DNA from: Psychrobacillus sp. OK028
GTDB taxonomy: Bacteria > Bacillota > Bacilli > Bacillales_A > Planococcaceae
Length of the DNA stretch: 64,000 nt
NCBI RefSeq assembly: GCF_900103605.1
Contig: NZ_FNHY01000004.1
Location: forward strand, 1 to 64,000
Direction: 5' to 3'
Shown: in pieces, positions 24,729-32,694 of the stretch
How the letters are laid out: each line of letters starts with the position of its first letter
Position numbering within the stretch: position 1 is the first letter of the stretch
Notes under the pieces: model-generated
Seen by the model: the letters and a program-made list of their open reading frames with translations, nothing else
Told to the model about the DNA's origin: nothing
The model's database searches: none
Position numbers and translations under genes: made by a program

Positions 24729-26177
24729 TTAAAATATATATTTTGTTTTATTTATTAATAAACTGAATGACACGTAGGCAATTAACGATAGGATAACCGG
24801 GATTACCACCGTATGTATGTCAAACAGATTACCGTATGCCTCGTTGTAAAAATGAAGTGCGATATAGGAAACAATTCCTGTGATCATGGAAGCTATCGCC
24901 CCGTATTTGTTGCCATACGACCAGTACAAGCCTAGTACGACTGGCCATATGAAGGCTGCTTCAAGTCCACCAAAAGCAAATAAATTTAAGAAGATTAATA
25001 GTTCTGGTGGGTTCAAAGCTAATAAAAATACGATCGTTCCTAAAAGCGTTGTTACTCCAAAACTCAAGTTTTTTATTTTCTTCTCCGTGGCATTTGGGTT
25101 TATATAGTTAATATAAACATCTTTAACAATGGAAGAACTCACTAAAATAAGTAGAGAATCCACTGTAGACATAATTGCAGCAAGTGGCGCAGCAAGTACG
25201 ATCCCTGCCAGCCATGCAGGTAAAATCTTCAGTGCAACAAGTGGAATCACTGTATCTGCAACTTCAATTCCTGGAATTACCGGTCTAGCAAATATGCCGA
25301 TGAGATGCATATTCAGCATAATAAACCCTGTGACAAGCGTTCCAATTACTAGTGCACGATGCATGGAGCGTGTGTTTTTGTAAGACATTGCACGCACTGC
25401 CATTTGTGGAAGCCCGACAACTCCTACTCCTACAAGTATCCAAAAAGATGATACATATGCGGCAGAAAGATTACCTTCATTGCCATATGGAGTTATCAGT
25501 CTTGGATTTTCGTTCAAAAGGTCCTGCATAATATTTGGCACACCACCACCGGCGATGATAACTGCGATTAGTAACACGAGCGTACCAATTACCATGACAC
25601 CACCTTGTACAGCATCCGTCACCGCCACTGCTCTGAAGCCTCCAATGACTACGTATACAAGAACCGATACAGCGAAAATAAATAATGCTGTCGTATATTG
25701 CATGCCAGTGAGTGACTCGATTAAACGACCACCACCAACCCACTGCGCTGTCATTGCGGAAAACAAAAAGATAATAATACTAGCTGCTGCAAGTAATACA
25801 ACTACTTTACTATTGCCGTAACGGACTTTTAAAAAGTCTATTAGCGTGATTGCGTTATATTTTCGAGCTAGAATCGCAAATTTTTTCCCAAGAACAAGCA
25901 GAACAAAATAGCCCGTCACTACTTGGGTCATCGCAAGCAATACCCAACCAAAGCCCATCGTGTATGCAGTTCCGGGGCCTCCTAGAAAACTCGAGGCACT
26001 ACCATACGTAGCAACCATCGTCATGGCTAACACAAATCCGCCAAGCTCACGTCCACCTAAAAAGTACTCTTGTAAAAAGCCCCCTGTCGAGGATTCTAAT
26101 TTCTTACTAGACCAAAAACCAATGAAAAATATAATGGCAAGAAAAAGAATCATCGGGATGATTACTTGAATATTCAC
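24729..26177 (-). CDS. panF: Sodium/pantothenate symporter
   Basis: A sodium:solute symporter family member of 482 aa with about 13 membrane helices. It takes up pantothenate, the precursor of coenzyme A, driven by sodium. Seen: the SSF core with GGRELGGFVLAMTMVATYGS and LAAPLAAIMSTVDSLLIL. It overlaps the small YhdT protein by 4 bp; that yhdT-panF pairing is the recognised panF context and supports the assignment over proline or other solute symporters. Confidence 0.9.
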   Translation of the reverse strand: MNIQVIIPMILFLAIIFFIGFWSSKKLESSTGGFLQEYFLGGRELGGFVLAMTMVATYGSASSFLGGPGTAYTMGFGWVLLAMTQVVTGYFVLLVLGKKFAILARKYNAITLIDFLKVRYGNSKVVVLLAAASIIIFLFSAMTAQWVGGGRLIESLTGMQYTTALFIFAVSVLVYVVIGGFRAVAVTDAVQGGVMVIGTLVLLIAVIIAGGGVPNIMQDLLNENPRLITPYGNEGNLSAAYVSSFWILVGVGVVGLPQMAVRAMSYKNTRSMHRALVIGTLVTGFIMLNMHLIGIFARPVIPGIEVADTVIPLVALKILPAWLAGIVLAAPLAAIMSTVDSLLILVSSSIVKDVYINYINPNATEKKIKNLSFGVTTLLGTIVFLLALNPPELLIFLNLFAFGGLEAAFIWPVVLGLYWSYGNKYGAIASMITGIVSYIALHFYNEAYGNLFDIHTVVIPVILSLIAYVSFSLLINKTKYIF

Positions 26178-26434
26178 TGCTCATCCCCCTCTTCCTCTAA
26201 CGAAACATCTTTTAAGACGTATTTTGCAAGAATAATAACGGTAATTGCCACAAGGACAAAACCAATAATGCAGCTATAAAAAAACCAATCTGGAAACCCG
26301 AAAATATAGGAATACTCCTCTACCGGCTTTGAGCCTAGCCCATATGCAAATCCAAACCACCATATAAAGTGCACAATCGCAAGCACTACACCAATCAATG
26401 CCTCCCTATGTGCAACCTTAAATCTAGGATCCAT
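26174..26434 (-). CDS. yhdT: YhdT-family (DUF997) small membrane protein
   Basis: An 86 aa protein with two membrane helices (about 13-33 and 48-70) and an acidic tail. The MDPRFKVAHREA start and IWWFGFAYGLG are typical of the family that always pairs with PanF. It overlaps panF by 4 bp. Likely an accessory or small subunit of the symporter; its biochemical role is not known. Confidence 0.88.
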   Translation of the reverse strand: MDPRFKVAHREALIGVVLAIVHFIWWFGFAYGLGSKPVEEYSYIFGFPDWFFYSCIIGFVLVAITVIILAKYVLKDVSLEEEGDEQ

Positions 26435-26469
26435 CTAATCCACCCCTACCGTTCTTAATGTTTCACTTT

Positions 26470-26498
26470 AGTATAACGAAGTTGAATGCAGTTGTTAA
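26470..26498 (-). promoter_or_regulatory. Sigma-A-type promoter for yhdT-panF-eamA
   Basis: On the minus strand TTAACA (26493-26498), 17-base spacer, TATACT (26470-26475); each box has five of six consensus bases. It lies 36 bases ahead of the yhdT start. Confidence 0.65.
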
Positions 26499-26583
26499 TA
26501 GTTGGCTGTAAAAAGGTTTAGAAGTGGAGCTTATGTGATGAATAGTTAGAGGTGGGTTTGATCTTTCATATAAGAGATTAATT

Positions 26584-26646
26584 TACTCTCGTTTAGGTGA
26601 CGTTACTCTCGCACTGGTACAATTTACTCTCGGAAGAGTTTTTTCT
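26584..26646 (+). repeat. Short 21-bp repeat array, three units
   Basis: Cores TACTCTCG at 26584, 26604 and 26625 (20 and 21 bp apart). It lies between the yhdT promoter and the terminator of the HlyD-like gene. Confidence 0.85.
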
Positions 26647-26664
26647 CCGTCCTTCCTGCATAAA

Positions 26665-26701
26665 ACAACCCGGAAAGATGGTGGCTTTCCGGGTTGTTTT
26701 C
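26665..26701 (-). terminator. Terminator of the YknW/YknX-like operon
   Basis: AACAACCCGGAAAG at about 26665-26678 pairs with CTTTCCGGGTTGTT at 26686-26699. It lies immediately past the stop at 26706 and has T residues on both sides, so may be bidirectional. Confidence 0.88.
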
Positions 26702-26705
26702 CATA

Positions 26706-27965
26706 CTATTTATACGTTAAGTATTTTACGTAGTCTTTCCAGTGGACAGATTTGATGCTATTCCAAGTTGGAAGGTCTAGCGGGAATGGCAGGAATGCTT
26801 CTGCGCCCTCTGTTTTTAGATCTGCGTTGAGGACGATGTTACCAGTGCTTAGTCCTTCTGAAAGAATCGCATGCTGCTTCAAATCGAAAGGTACGGTAAC
26901 AGGTGTACGAGCAATTCTGCCGTCACTTGTGAGTGTGTATACCTCTGCTGTATTTGCGGAACGGTTTAGTAGCCATTTCGAATTTATTTGTACAGCGTTT
27001 TCTGCTTGGTTTGTAATGATCACTGAGTTTATATTTGCCGCAAAAGGCAAAGCTTCTAGTTGTTCAGCTAATTGAATCCGTATTTCATAGACAGGTTCGT
27101 CAACTTCATGTTCAAATTGTTCAAATGCTGTTAGCCATTTAGATGCATTTGCAGGCACTTGAGTTTTGGTAGAAATGCTTCCTTCTACTACTCCTTCACG
27201 GTGGGTTGAGTAATTTTTCACGATTTGTCCTTCTGCGATATCATGCCATTCAGATTCCTTAGCGTAAGTAATGACTGCTTTTTCGTCTGCAAATAAGTGT
27301 ATGAAGTACTTTCCGTTTCGTTCTTCGATAGAAGAAACTGTACCGTTTATAGGGCTCAAAAAGGAAAGTTCTCCTGAATTTTGTGCAAGCTGCGCATCGA
27401 CTATTTGAAGTTTACGATCTACCTCCGCTAGTTTTTGCTTTGCTTCCGCTATGCCTTGAGCAAAATTCCCATCTTGAGATACATTGACATCGACTTGAAC
27501 ATTTACATCCACAATCTCATCAGTCGTTCCGCCAGTTGCCTGGCCATTGCTTGATGAACTCGAATCTGCTCCATAACGTTCGGATTCAAGATCGCTAATA
27601 ATGTCTTCTAACTCTGACTGCTCCTGCATATAAGCTTGTTGCTCTGTTTCCCATAATAATCGCTGATCCTCTGCAGAATCCGTTTTGAGTGTTGCAAGGT
27701 CCACACCTTCATTCACATAATCTCCCTCTGAGACTACGATATCATTAACAGCTTCTACATCCATCGTAACGGTCGTCTCATTTGCAGGAACTACGATAGA
27801 CTCTTTTTCCAGTTCTTCGGCATATGTATTTTCAGACACACGTTCATATTCACTTAGGTAAAATGTTCGGCTAATTTGACTTTTATCCGAATAGATGAGG
27901 ATTGCATTCGCTCCGATAAAAGTAGCGACAACTATGGATATCCCAATAGTTAACCATTTATTCAT
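26706..27965 (-). CDS. HlyD/membrane-fusion (YknX-like) efflux adaptor
   Basis: A membrane-anchored periplasmic-adaptor-type protein of 419 aa. Start at MNKWLTIG is chosen because AGGGGG precedes it and one N-terminal helix (about 4-24) follows directly; the longer frame runs into the upstream gene. Seen: a split biotinyl-lipoyl-like barrel (VEAVNDIVVSEGDYVNEG; FLSPINGTVSSIEE), a coiled-coil hairpin (about 95-200) broken by a Ser/Gly-rich loop, and a beta-barrel part. It overlaps the upstream Yip1-like gene by 8 bp. In B. subtilis yknWXYZ the order is Yip1 protein, adaptor, ATPase, permease; here the last two are missing. Confidence 0.82.
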   Translation of the reverse strand: MNKWLTIGISIVVATFIGANAILIYSDKSQISRTFYLSEYERVSENTYAEELEKESIVVPANETTVTMDVEAVNDIVVSEGDYVNEGVDLATLKTDSAEDQRLLWETEQQAYMQEQSELEDIISDLESERYGADSSSSSNGQATGGTTDEIVDVNVQVDVNVSQDGNFAQGIAEAKQKLAEVDRKLQIVDAQLAQNSGELSFLSPINGTVSSIEERNGKYFIHLFADEKAVITYAKESEWHDIAEGQIVKNYSTHREGVVEGSISTKTQVPANASKWLTAFEQFEHEVDEPVYEIRIQLAEQLEALPFAANINSVIITNQAENAVQINSKWLLNRSANTAEVYTLTSDGRIARTPVTVPFDLKQHAILSEGLSTGNIVLNADLKTEGAEAFLPFPLDLPTWNSIKSVHWKDYVKYLTYK

Positions 27966-28641
27966 TTGGTGTGCCCCCTTCGACCCATGATTGAATTGGG
28001 AGTACTTCAAAGCCTGCTGTGATCAAGGCTAATATTAGTTGAATTGCTAGTAATATGAGAAATAGATTACGAGCCGACATCGTTGTAAAAGCTCGTAGAA
28101 AATGTAACTGAATGGCAATTATTAATCCGGTAATTAGAGATAATTCATTAAAGAAATAATTTACATATGAATGCTCGATAAATGTTGCTGCTAGTGGACC
28201 AAATGAAAGAACTGAATAATCCGTTGCGTAGCCAACTACTGCATATAAGAAAAAGTTAAATGCTTTTTCTATTAATAAAAGAGCTACGACAAATAATTGT
28301 AGTATCGCTACTTTAGATAATTCTACAGCAGTAATTTTATGTAAGATAAACGCAATGACAAAGAAATGAAAACCCATATATAATATGGACCAAATAATTG
28401 TTCCTATTAAAGAGACGATTCTAGCAATCGTAAAAGTATCTTCGAAGCCGTTTACAAAAATATAGGTTAGTTCTTCCGTATGTAATCCCCAAATATCTCT
28501 CAGGGCGTATAGTAGGACTCCAAATATTGCCACGAACCAGACGCGACTTTGAAAGTCTCGCATCGTGGCATCATTCTTTAACGATGCGATGAGATCATTT
28601 CTATTGAAAAGATATTTCCAAAATCGAAATTCAAAAAACAT
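27958..28641 (-). CDS. Yip1-like (YknW-like) multi-pass membrane protein
   Basis: A 227 aa protein with five or six hydrophobic helices after a cytoplasmic N-terminus (FRFWKYLFNRNDLIASL). Length and pairing with an HlyD-type adaptor match B. subtilis YknW (about 230 aa), a Yip1-family protein needed for assembly of the YknXYZ exporter that protects against the SDP toxin. Homology is inferred from layout and topology, not from a diagnostic motif. ATG follows AGAGGGGG by about 10 bases. It overlaps the adaptor gene by 8 bp. Confidence 0.7.
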   Translation of the reverse strand: MFFEFRFWKYLFNRNDLIASLKNDATMRDFQSRVWFVAIFGVLLYALRDIWGLHTEELTYIFVNGFEDTFTIARIVSLIGTIIWSILYMGFHFFVIAFILHKITAVELSKVAILQLFVVALLLIEKAFNFFLYAVVGYATDYSVLSFGPLAATFIEHSYVNYFFNELSLITGLIIAIQLHFLRAFTTMSARNLFLILLAIQLILALITAGFEVLPIQSWVEGGTPNE

Positions 28642-28763
28642 TCAAGTGTTCCCCCTCTTATGGTTGAACAGTTACTTCCACAAAATAGTGGTGCTGTTGG
28701 TGTTACAACGAACTGTTTCGATGATTTTAGTTCCATTGATACTTGGACTATAAACCCCTTCAA
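28578..28763 (-). CDS. Possible small peptide gene (TTG start) ahead of the YknW/X-like pair
   Basis: A 61-codon frame with a TTG start 7 bases behind GAGGG. It overlaps the next gene by 64 bp. The peptide has a hydrophilic N-terminus (MELKSSKQFVVTPTAP from residue 10) and three Cys in FCGSNCSTIRGGTLEC. An alternative frame in the same DNA reads YSPSINGTKIIETV, then NSTTILW, and would continue to a stop placed just before the next ribosome site if one base were shifted. So this may instead be a frameshifted small gene. No family recognised. Confidence 0.3.
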   Translation of the reverse strand: MKGFIVQVSMELKSSKQFVVTPTAPLFCGSNCSTIRGGTLECFLNFDFGNIFSIEMISSHR

Positions 28764-29103
28764 CTCATTTCCCTCTTTTTAATATCTATAAACCTATCAT
28801 AACTGAAATTTAAAGGAACTGCAGAGATTTCTATACATTTTATCATTAAAATAAAACAATTGTCAGAAATAGCGGTTGACTTATTTGATGAGTGGTTGAA
28901 TTGCCTGACAACCTATCAACTTAAAAGCATATTCCTTTTATGATTATATCAAAGCAGTTGCAACTTGGTTCATCCTTAAATTACTTTAATGATTAATTTC
29001 TGTCGATTTAGGAGACTCTATATGTAACGTTTCAGATTAATAAACGACAAATTGGATAATCGAGTTATTTCCCGGGAAATTGACAGGAAAGGAGTTTATG
29101 TAA
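28764..29103. other. Divergent intergenic region
   Basis: About 340 bases of AT-rich DNA between the minus-strand export genes and the plus-strand small ORF. It must hold both promoters. TTGTCAG at 28860-28866 and CTGACAA at 28905-28911 form widely spaced inverted arms. Nothing else convincing is seen. Confidence 0.4.
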
Positions 29104-29205
29104 ATGAAAATCGACAAGCTTGGGTTTAATTGGAGGGATATTTTGTTTGGAGTAATCGGATCAAGCGGATTTGTGTTATTCCTGTACTTTTTTACATCCA
29201 ATTAA
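29104..29205 (+). CDS. Small single-pass membrane protein (33 aa), unknown
   Basis: ATG at 29104 is preceded by AAAGGAG (29088-29094) at a 9-base spacing. The 33-residue product starts MKIDKLGFNWRDILF and continues into a hydrophobic stretch (about 14-30) that would form one membrane helix, ending FFTSN. A strong terminator follows within 20 bases. Ribosome site, membrane helix and terminator make it a credible small gene. Function unknown. Confidence 0.6.
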   Translation: MKIDKLGFNWRDILFGVIGSSGFVLFLYFFTSN

Positions 29206-29220
29206 CTAGTTAAGCACATA

Positions 29221-29259
29221 AAAACACCTATCGAAATATTCTACTCGGTAGGTGTTTTT
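29221..29259. terminator. Bidirectional terminator
   Basis: AAACACCTATCG pairs with CGGTAGGTGTTT (about 29221-29258), with A run before and T run after. It serves the 33-aa gene on the plus strand and probably the minus-strand gene ending at 29273. Confidence 0.88.
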
Positions 29260-29272
29260 TTATTTGATATAA

Positions 29273-29734
29273 TTATTCAATGTTAATGCCTCCGTCAAAT
29301 TCTTTATATTGAAGTAGGGTATTGAATAAGGACTCATCCTTTGTTATCAATGCAAAGTCGATCATGCGTTCCAGGTTTTGTTGTTCAAGTAATTTGATGA
29401 CTTCATCCGTCCCTTCAATAGAGACTCCTTGCTTATCCACTTGGTTTGCTTCTTCTAAAATTGATTGTAAATGTACGTGAATATCTGACACAAGCAATAA
29501 TTGATAGAGCGGCAGTCGAATAAACCTATTCCCTTTTTGAAAAACAAATACTTCCGATAAATTTTCTACCTGTAATGTCATCGCATTTAAAATAATTTCT
29601 TTTCCCTCTACTGGTATAAAATGAAATAACTCATCATCTTTCCTTATAGAAAAATACTGATAGGCGAATACCATCTTAATACTTTCACCCTCATATTTTG
29701 TATAGAATGGTTTCATTAACTGTACAAGTATCAT
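29273..29734 (-). CDS. Uncharacterised protein with C-terminal IDEAL-like motif
   Basis: A 153 aa soluble protein. The N-terminal two thirds look beta-rich and unfamiliar (FAYQYFSIRKDDELFHFIP, EVFVFQKGNRFIRLPLYQL). The C-terminal LERMIDFALITKDESLFN resembles the IDEAL domain (IDEALDxxDKExFxxL pattern), a short helical motif found in small Bacillales proteins such as YpiB. Start ATG follows GGAGGG. It stands alone. IDEAL assignment is by eye and moderate; the function is unknown. Confidence 0.7.
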   Translation of the reverse strand: MILVQLMKPFYTKYEGESIKMVFAYQYFSIRKDDELFHFIPVEGKEIILNAMTLQVENLSEVFVFQKGNRFIRLPLYQLLLVSDIHVHLQSILEEANQVDKQGVSIEGTDEVIKLLEQQNLERMIDFALITKDESLFNTLLQYKEFDGGINIE

Positions 29735-30043
29735 ATTCTCCCTCCTTTCTTTTAATGGAATTTTCTGATTACTGTTAGTTTATCATATTTTCAATATTTC
29801 GTGTAGTTAATGTTATCCAGCATTGCTAAAAAAACAAATGCGTAAGCTAATATGTTTGAGAAGTCAGTCAAGTTCGTAACATCGTGTCGCAACGACTGAC
29901 TATATAACATCATATAGGCTAACAACAACGTTCTTATTCGACGATCTTGCGTTGGAGTCTGGACTTATCCAAACAAAAGATTTAATAATTTTCTAAAAAA
30001 CAAAAAAAGCGAATGCGAGGTGCATCTGCTCTAAAATAAAACC
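29735..30043. other. Intergenic region, little visible
   Basis: About 309 bases. AGTCAGTC near 29871 and GACTGACT near 29905 form inverted arms around about 25 bases. A weak hairpin near 30011-30035 may terminate the minus-strand gene ending at 30044. No gene is seen. Confidence 0.4.
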
Positions 30044-30409
30044 TTATTTTCTAATGGTGCTTGGTCTATTTCTACCTTTTGCCATCGTTAGGTATCCGAA
30101 TGATTGAGGATTGTATTCAACGATAAACGTTTCAAATACCTTTTCCAAGATTTTCGTTTGGTTAAGCTCCACTTCATGCTCCAAATAAAATGATATCAGA
30201 TTATCTTTATAATTTAGTTTTAAATCATAGATAGTGAAATCCTCAGCAACAATTTGATTGATATGAGTCTGCTCTTTTTCACGATTTCCACTAAAATACA
30301 CAATAGACTTTCTCTTCACACCCACAACCTTTATTTCATCCGCATTCTCTGCATGATTATTGTGAAATTCAGATGGTATATATAAATGTATTCTTTTAAT
30401 AGTTATCAC
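30044..30409 (-). CDS. Hypothetical protein (121 aa) with a questionable start codon
   Basis: A soluble alpha/beta protein with no recognised domain (RIHLYIPSEFHNNHAENADE, IYDLKLNYKDNLISFYLEHE, basic tail NRPSTIRK). The first in-frame GTG overlaps the ribosome site: AAGGAAGTGAT matches ten of eleven bases of the ideal AAGGAGGTGAT. A normal spacing would place initiation at ATT, codon 4. It is divergent from the XRE regulator gene across a region with a candidate operator. Frame and length look real; function unknown. Confidence 0.6.
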   Translation of the reverse strand: MITIKRIHLYIPSEFHNNHAENADEIKVVGVKRKSIVYFSGNREKEQTHINQIVAEDFTIYDLKLNYKDNLISFYLEHEVELNQTKILEKVFETFIVEYNPQSFGYLTMAKGRNRPSTIRK

Positions 30410-30500
30410 TTCCTTTTTTGTTGTATTTATTCCTATATTTCACATTCCTGTTAGGTGATGTATATTCCTTATACTATATTTATTCATCTTCTTTTCAAAT

Positions 30501-30546
30501 ATCGCCAATTTAGCGATTTTTGTTCATTAATCTCCTAATTTCGCTA
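30501..30546. promoter_or_regulatory. Candidate operator for the XRE regulator
   Basis: ATCGC-N7-GCGAT at 30501-30517 is palindromic, and the half-site TAGCGA (30511-30516) recurs inverted as TCGCTA at 30541-30546. It sits in the divergent region 30 bases ahead of the regulator start. XRE regulators commonly repress themselves from such sites; assignment is inferred. Confidence 0.45.
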
Positions 30547-30575
30547 TTGTTGCATTGTATATGGGAGGGATGAAT

Positions 30576-30974
30576 ATGGCAATTGGGGACCATTTGCGTG
30601 AGTATCGGGAAAAATTAGACATTACACAAATAGAAGCTGCTAAACTTTTAGGTATTGATCATTCCGCTTTATCAAAATATGAAAAAGGTGACCTTGGAAT
30701 TTCCATAGAGCTACTTTTGAAAATAAAAGAAAAATATAAGATTCCAGATGACCAATTTTTATTCATGCTTCAGGATAAGCGCTATAAAAGTGAAGATTCA
30801 ATAATAGAGGCAAGGGAAAGCAAAGCAAGATACATAGAAACATTTCAGGATGAATACGTGAACGAGGTTATTCATTTGAAAGAATATCGAGATTTTACGA
30901 TGGATATCGTTAATTTTGCAGAGACTGACAAAGAACGAAGAAAATATATAATAAATCGTTTGAAAAAAGATTAA
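30576..30974 (+). CDS. XRE-family transcription regulator
   Basis: A 132 aa protein. HTH_3 domain at about 1-62 (MAIGDHLREYREKLDITQIE, LGIDHSALSKYEKGDLGISI), followed by a charged helical part without a known domain. GGGAGGG at 30563-30569 gives correct spacing to the ATG at 30576; two earlier in-frame ATGs overlap or precede it. It is SinR/ImmR-like in size, but its targets are unknown; the divergent 121-aa gene and its own promoter are the obvious candidates. Confidence 0.82.
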   Translation: MAIGDHLREYREKLDITQIEAAKLLGIDHSALSKYEKGDLGISIELLLKIKEKYKIPDDQFLFMLQDKRYKSEDSIIEARESKARYIETFQDEYVNEVIHLKEYRDFTMDIVNFAETDKERRKYIINRLKKD

Positions 30975-31007
30975 AGCCTGTACTTATATTGATAAGTAAG
31001 GCTTTTT
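30974..31007 (+). terminator. Terminator of the XRE gene
   Basis: AAGCCT with inner TACTTAT at 30974-30987 pairs with ATAAGTAAGGCTT ending at 31004, then TTTTT. The A of the stop codon is part of the stem. Confidence 0.88.
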
Positions 31008-31113
31008 CTGTTGTTACTAAGCCTTTTAGTCAATTTGTTTTAGGTTCGGCTTTTAATAAGCAGTTTTTATAAGTATAATGGAAGGAAAGCCTTTTTTCTT
31101 AGGAGAGATCCGT

Positions 31114-32694
31114 TTGAACCTTACTTCTTATCAAAAACTCGCAACCCATTACAATAAACAGATTCACCAATCAATGGATACGATTGCTAAAAAGCTACAT
31201 CCTGCTTTACTTGAGGACGAGGAGCTTGTTCGTCGTGCCACTTTTTTTGTGCGTAACGGTGCAGTTTCTATTACAAATTATTACCCTCAGGAACATCGAG
31301 TCGATTTTACGATTCGTGATGTGACGAATATTGAAGTGAACTATCACATAACAAAAGATAATTTCCACTGCCCTTGTCCAATTCATAAGCCTTGTAGACA
31401 TATTGTGGCAGCTGTTTTTTATTTGTACCAACAAAACGAATCCTTGTCTTCGTGGATTTCTGAATGGCGCTCACAGGCTGATCAGATTCAGCTAACTTTG
31501 TTAAAAGATGAACGTAGTCCGAGAAGCTGGGATATTTTAGTCGAAAACTTTTTCCGTAAATTTATCGCTAATTACCCACCTACCAGTTTTTATTTACTTG
31601 AATTTGCTATTCACGATTTAAAATCGCAAATTCGAAAGTCTCGTCCTTTTGAACGAGAGTGGCAGCCTATTTTTGATGTGTATGTGGAGCTTTCTATACT
31701 TATCAAGTCTTGGCCATATATTGAACCGCTAGCCCAGTCAAATATGCAAAATCGTGTGCTTCATTTTTTAAATGATTACCTCGATGAGCTAAATGACCAT
31801 TTAAACCAGTTATCCTCGAAACCGCGTATGTTTGCAGCTGATCCATTTTATGATGAAATAATGGGGCGCATTCACCATTTTTACTTTGATATGGAAAATC
31901 TAGTATATTATCGAAAGCAAGTGTATCTGTCCTTTTGGGATGCACTCGTAACAGATAAAAACAAAAGATTGCAGGAAGTTAAATTTTTGGAGACATTAGA
32001 TACTGTAGAAGACGAAGTACCATTAAACATGGTGCTGCCATACTTTTACCTGACATTGTCAATGACCGATGAATTACTGTCAGCCGCAGAACAAATGGAA
32101 GGAAACCATTTACTTGCATGGATCGAAGTGTGTGAAAAGGCGCTTCAAACTGGCAAAAAAGAATTAGGTTCAAACTTGGCTAGAAAGCTACTTCCTCATG
32201 TTTCTTATTACTTAAATGAAGTAGTACAAAATCCGTCTCGCGTTATACTTATCCGAAGATTAGAGCTTTTGTTTGATTCTGTTCAATTGCACCCTACGGA
32301 GTTAGAAAATGTATATCAATCCTTTGGAATGTATGGCTTACAGTCATATTCGAACCTACTGATTAAGGAAAAGCGCTACTATGATTGGATGGCTCTCCAT
32401 CAATCCGCTAACTCCTCCCTGGAGTATGCGGAGGCATGTGGCCTTTCAGTTGTAAAGGAAGAAGCACCAGAGATTTTGCTTCCACTTTATCATCACTATG
32501 CAATGCGCTTCATCCAAGAGAAAAATCGCTATAGCTATAAGCAGGCTGTTCGGATTTGGAAAAAAATGAAACAAGTTGCTAAAAAATCAAACGACACTGA
32601 TTACTGGAATGCTTACGTAGAAAATGTTCGCGAAAAGTATCGCCGTCTTCGTGCACTGCAACAAGAAATAGAGAAAGGAAACCTACCATTATGA
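31114..32694 (+). CDS. ywqB: SWIM zinc-finger protein (YwqB-like)
   Basis: A 526 aa protein. I choose TTG at 31114 because AGGAGAG lies 6-7 bases upstream; an ATG at 31078 overlaps a TATAAT box (31074-31079) and has no ribosome site. Seen: a SWIM motif (CPCPIHKPCRHIVAAVFYL, Cys-x-Cys...Cys-x-x-His, about residues 87-105) and a long helical remainder. It overlaps the SNF2 helicase gene by 4 bp, as ywqB-ywqA do in B. subtilis. SWIM proteins bind DNA or partner proteins, so a complex with the helicase is likely. Confidence 0.88.
   Translation: MNLTSYQKLATHYNKQIHQSMDTIAKKLHPALLEDEELVRRATFFVRNGAVSITNYYPQEHRVDFTIRDVTNIEVNYHITKDNFHCPCPIHKPCRHIVAAVFYLYQQNESLSSWISEWRSQADQIQLTLLKDERSPRSWDILVENFFRKFIANYPPTSFYLLEFAIHDLKSQIRKSRPFEREWQPIFDVYVELSILIKSWPYIEPLAQSNMQNRVLHFLNDYLDELNDHLNQLSSKPRMFAADPFYDEIMGRIHHFYFDMENLVYYRKQVYLSFWDALVTDKNKRLQEVKFLETLDTVEDEVPLNMVLPYFYLTLSMTDELLSAAEQMEGNHLLAWIEVCEKALQTGKKELGSNLARKLLPHVSYYLNEVVQNPSRVILIRRLELLFDSVQLHPTELENVYQSFGMYGLQSYSNLLIKEKRYYDWMALHQSANSSLEYAEACGLSVVKEEAPEILLPLYHHYAMRFIQEKNRYSYKQAVRIWKKMKQVAKKSNDTDYWNAYVENVREKYRRLRALQQEIEKGNLPL

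Noticed and set aside
28936-28996. Short plus-strand ATG frame in the divergent region
   Set aside because: No ribosome site and no terminator; likely chance.
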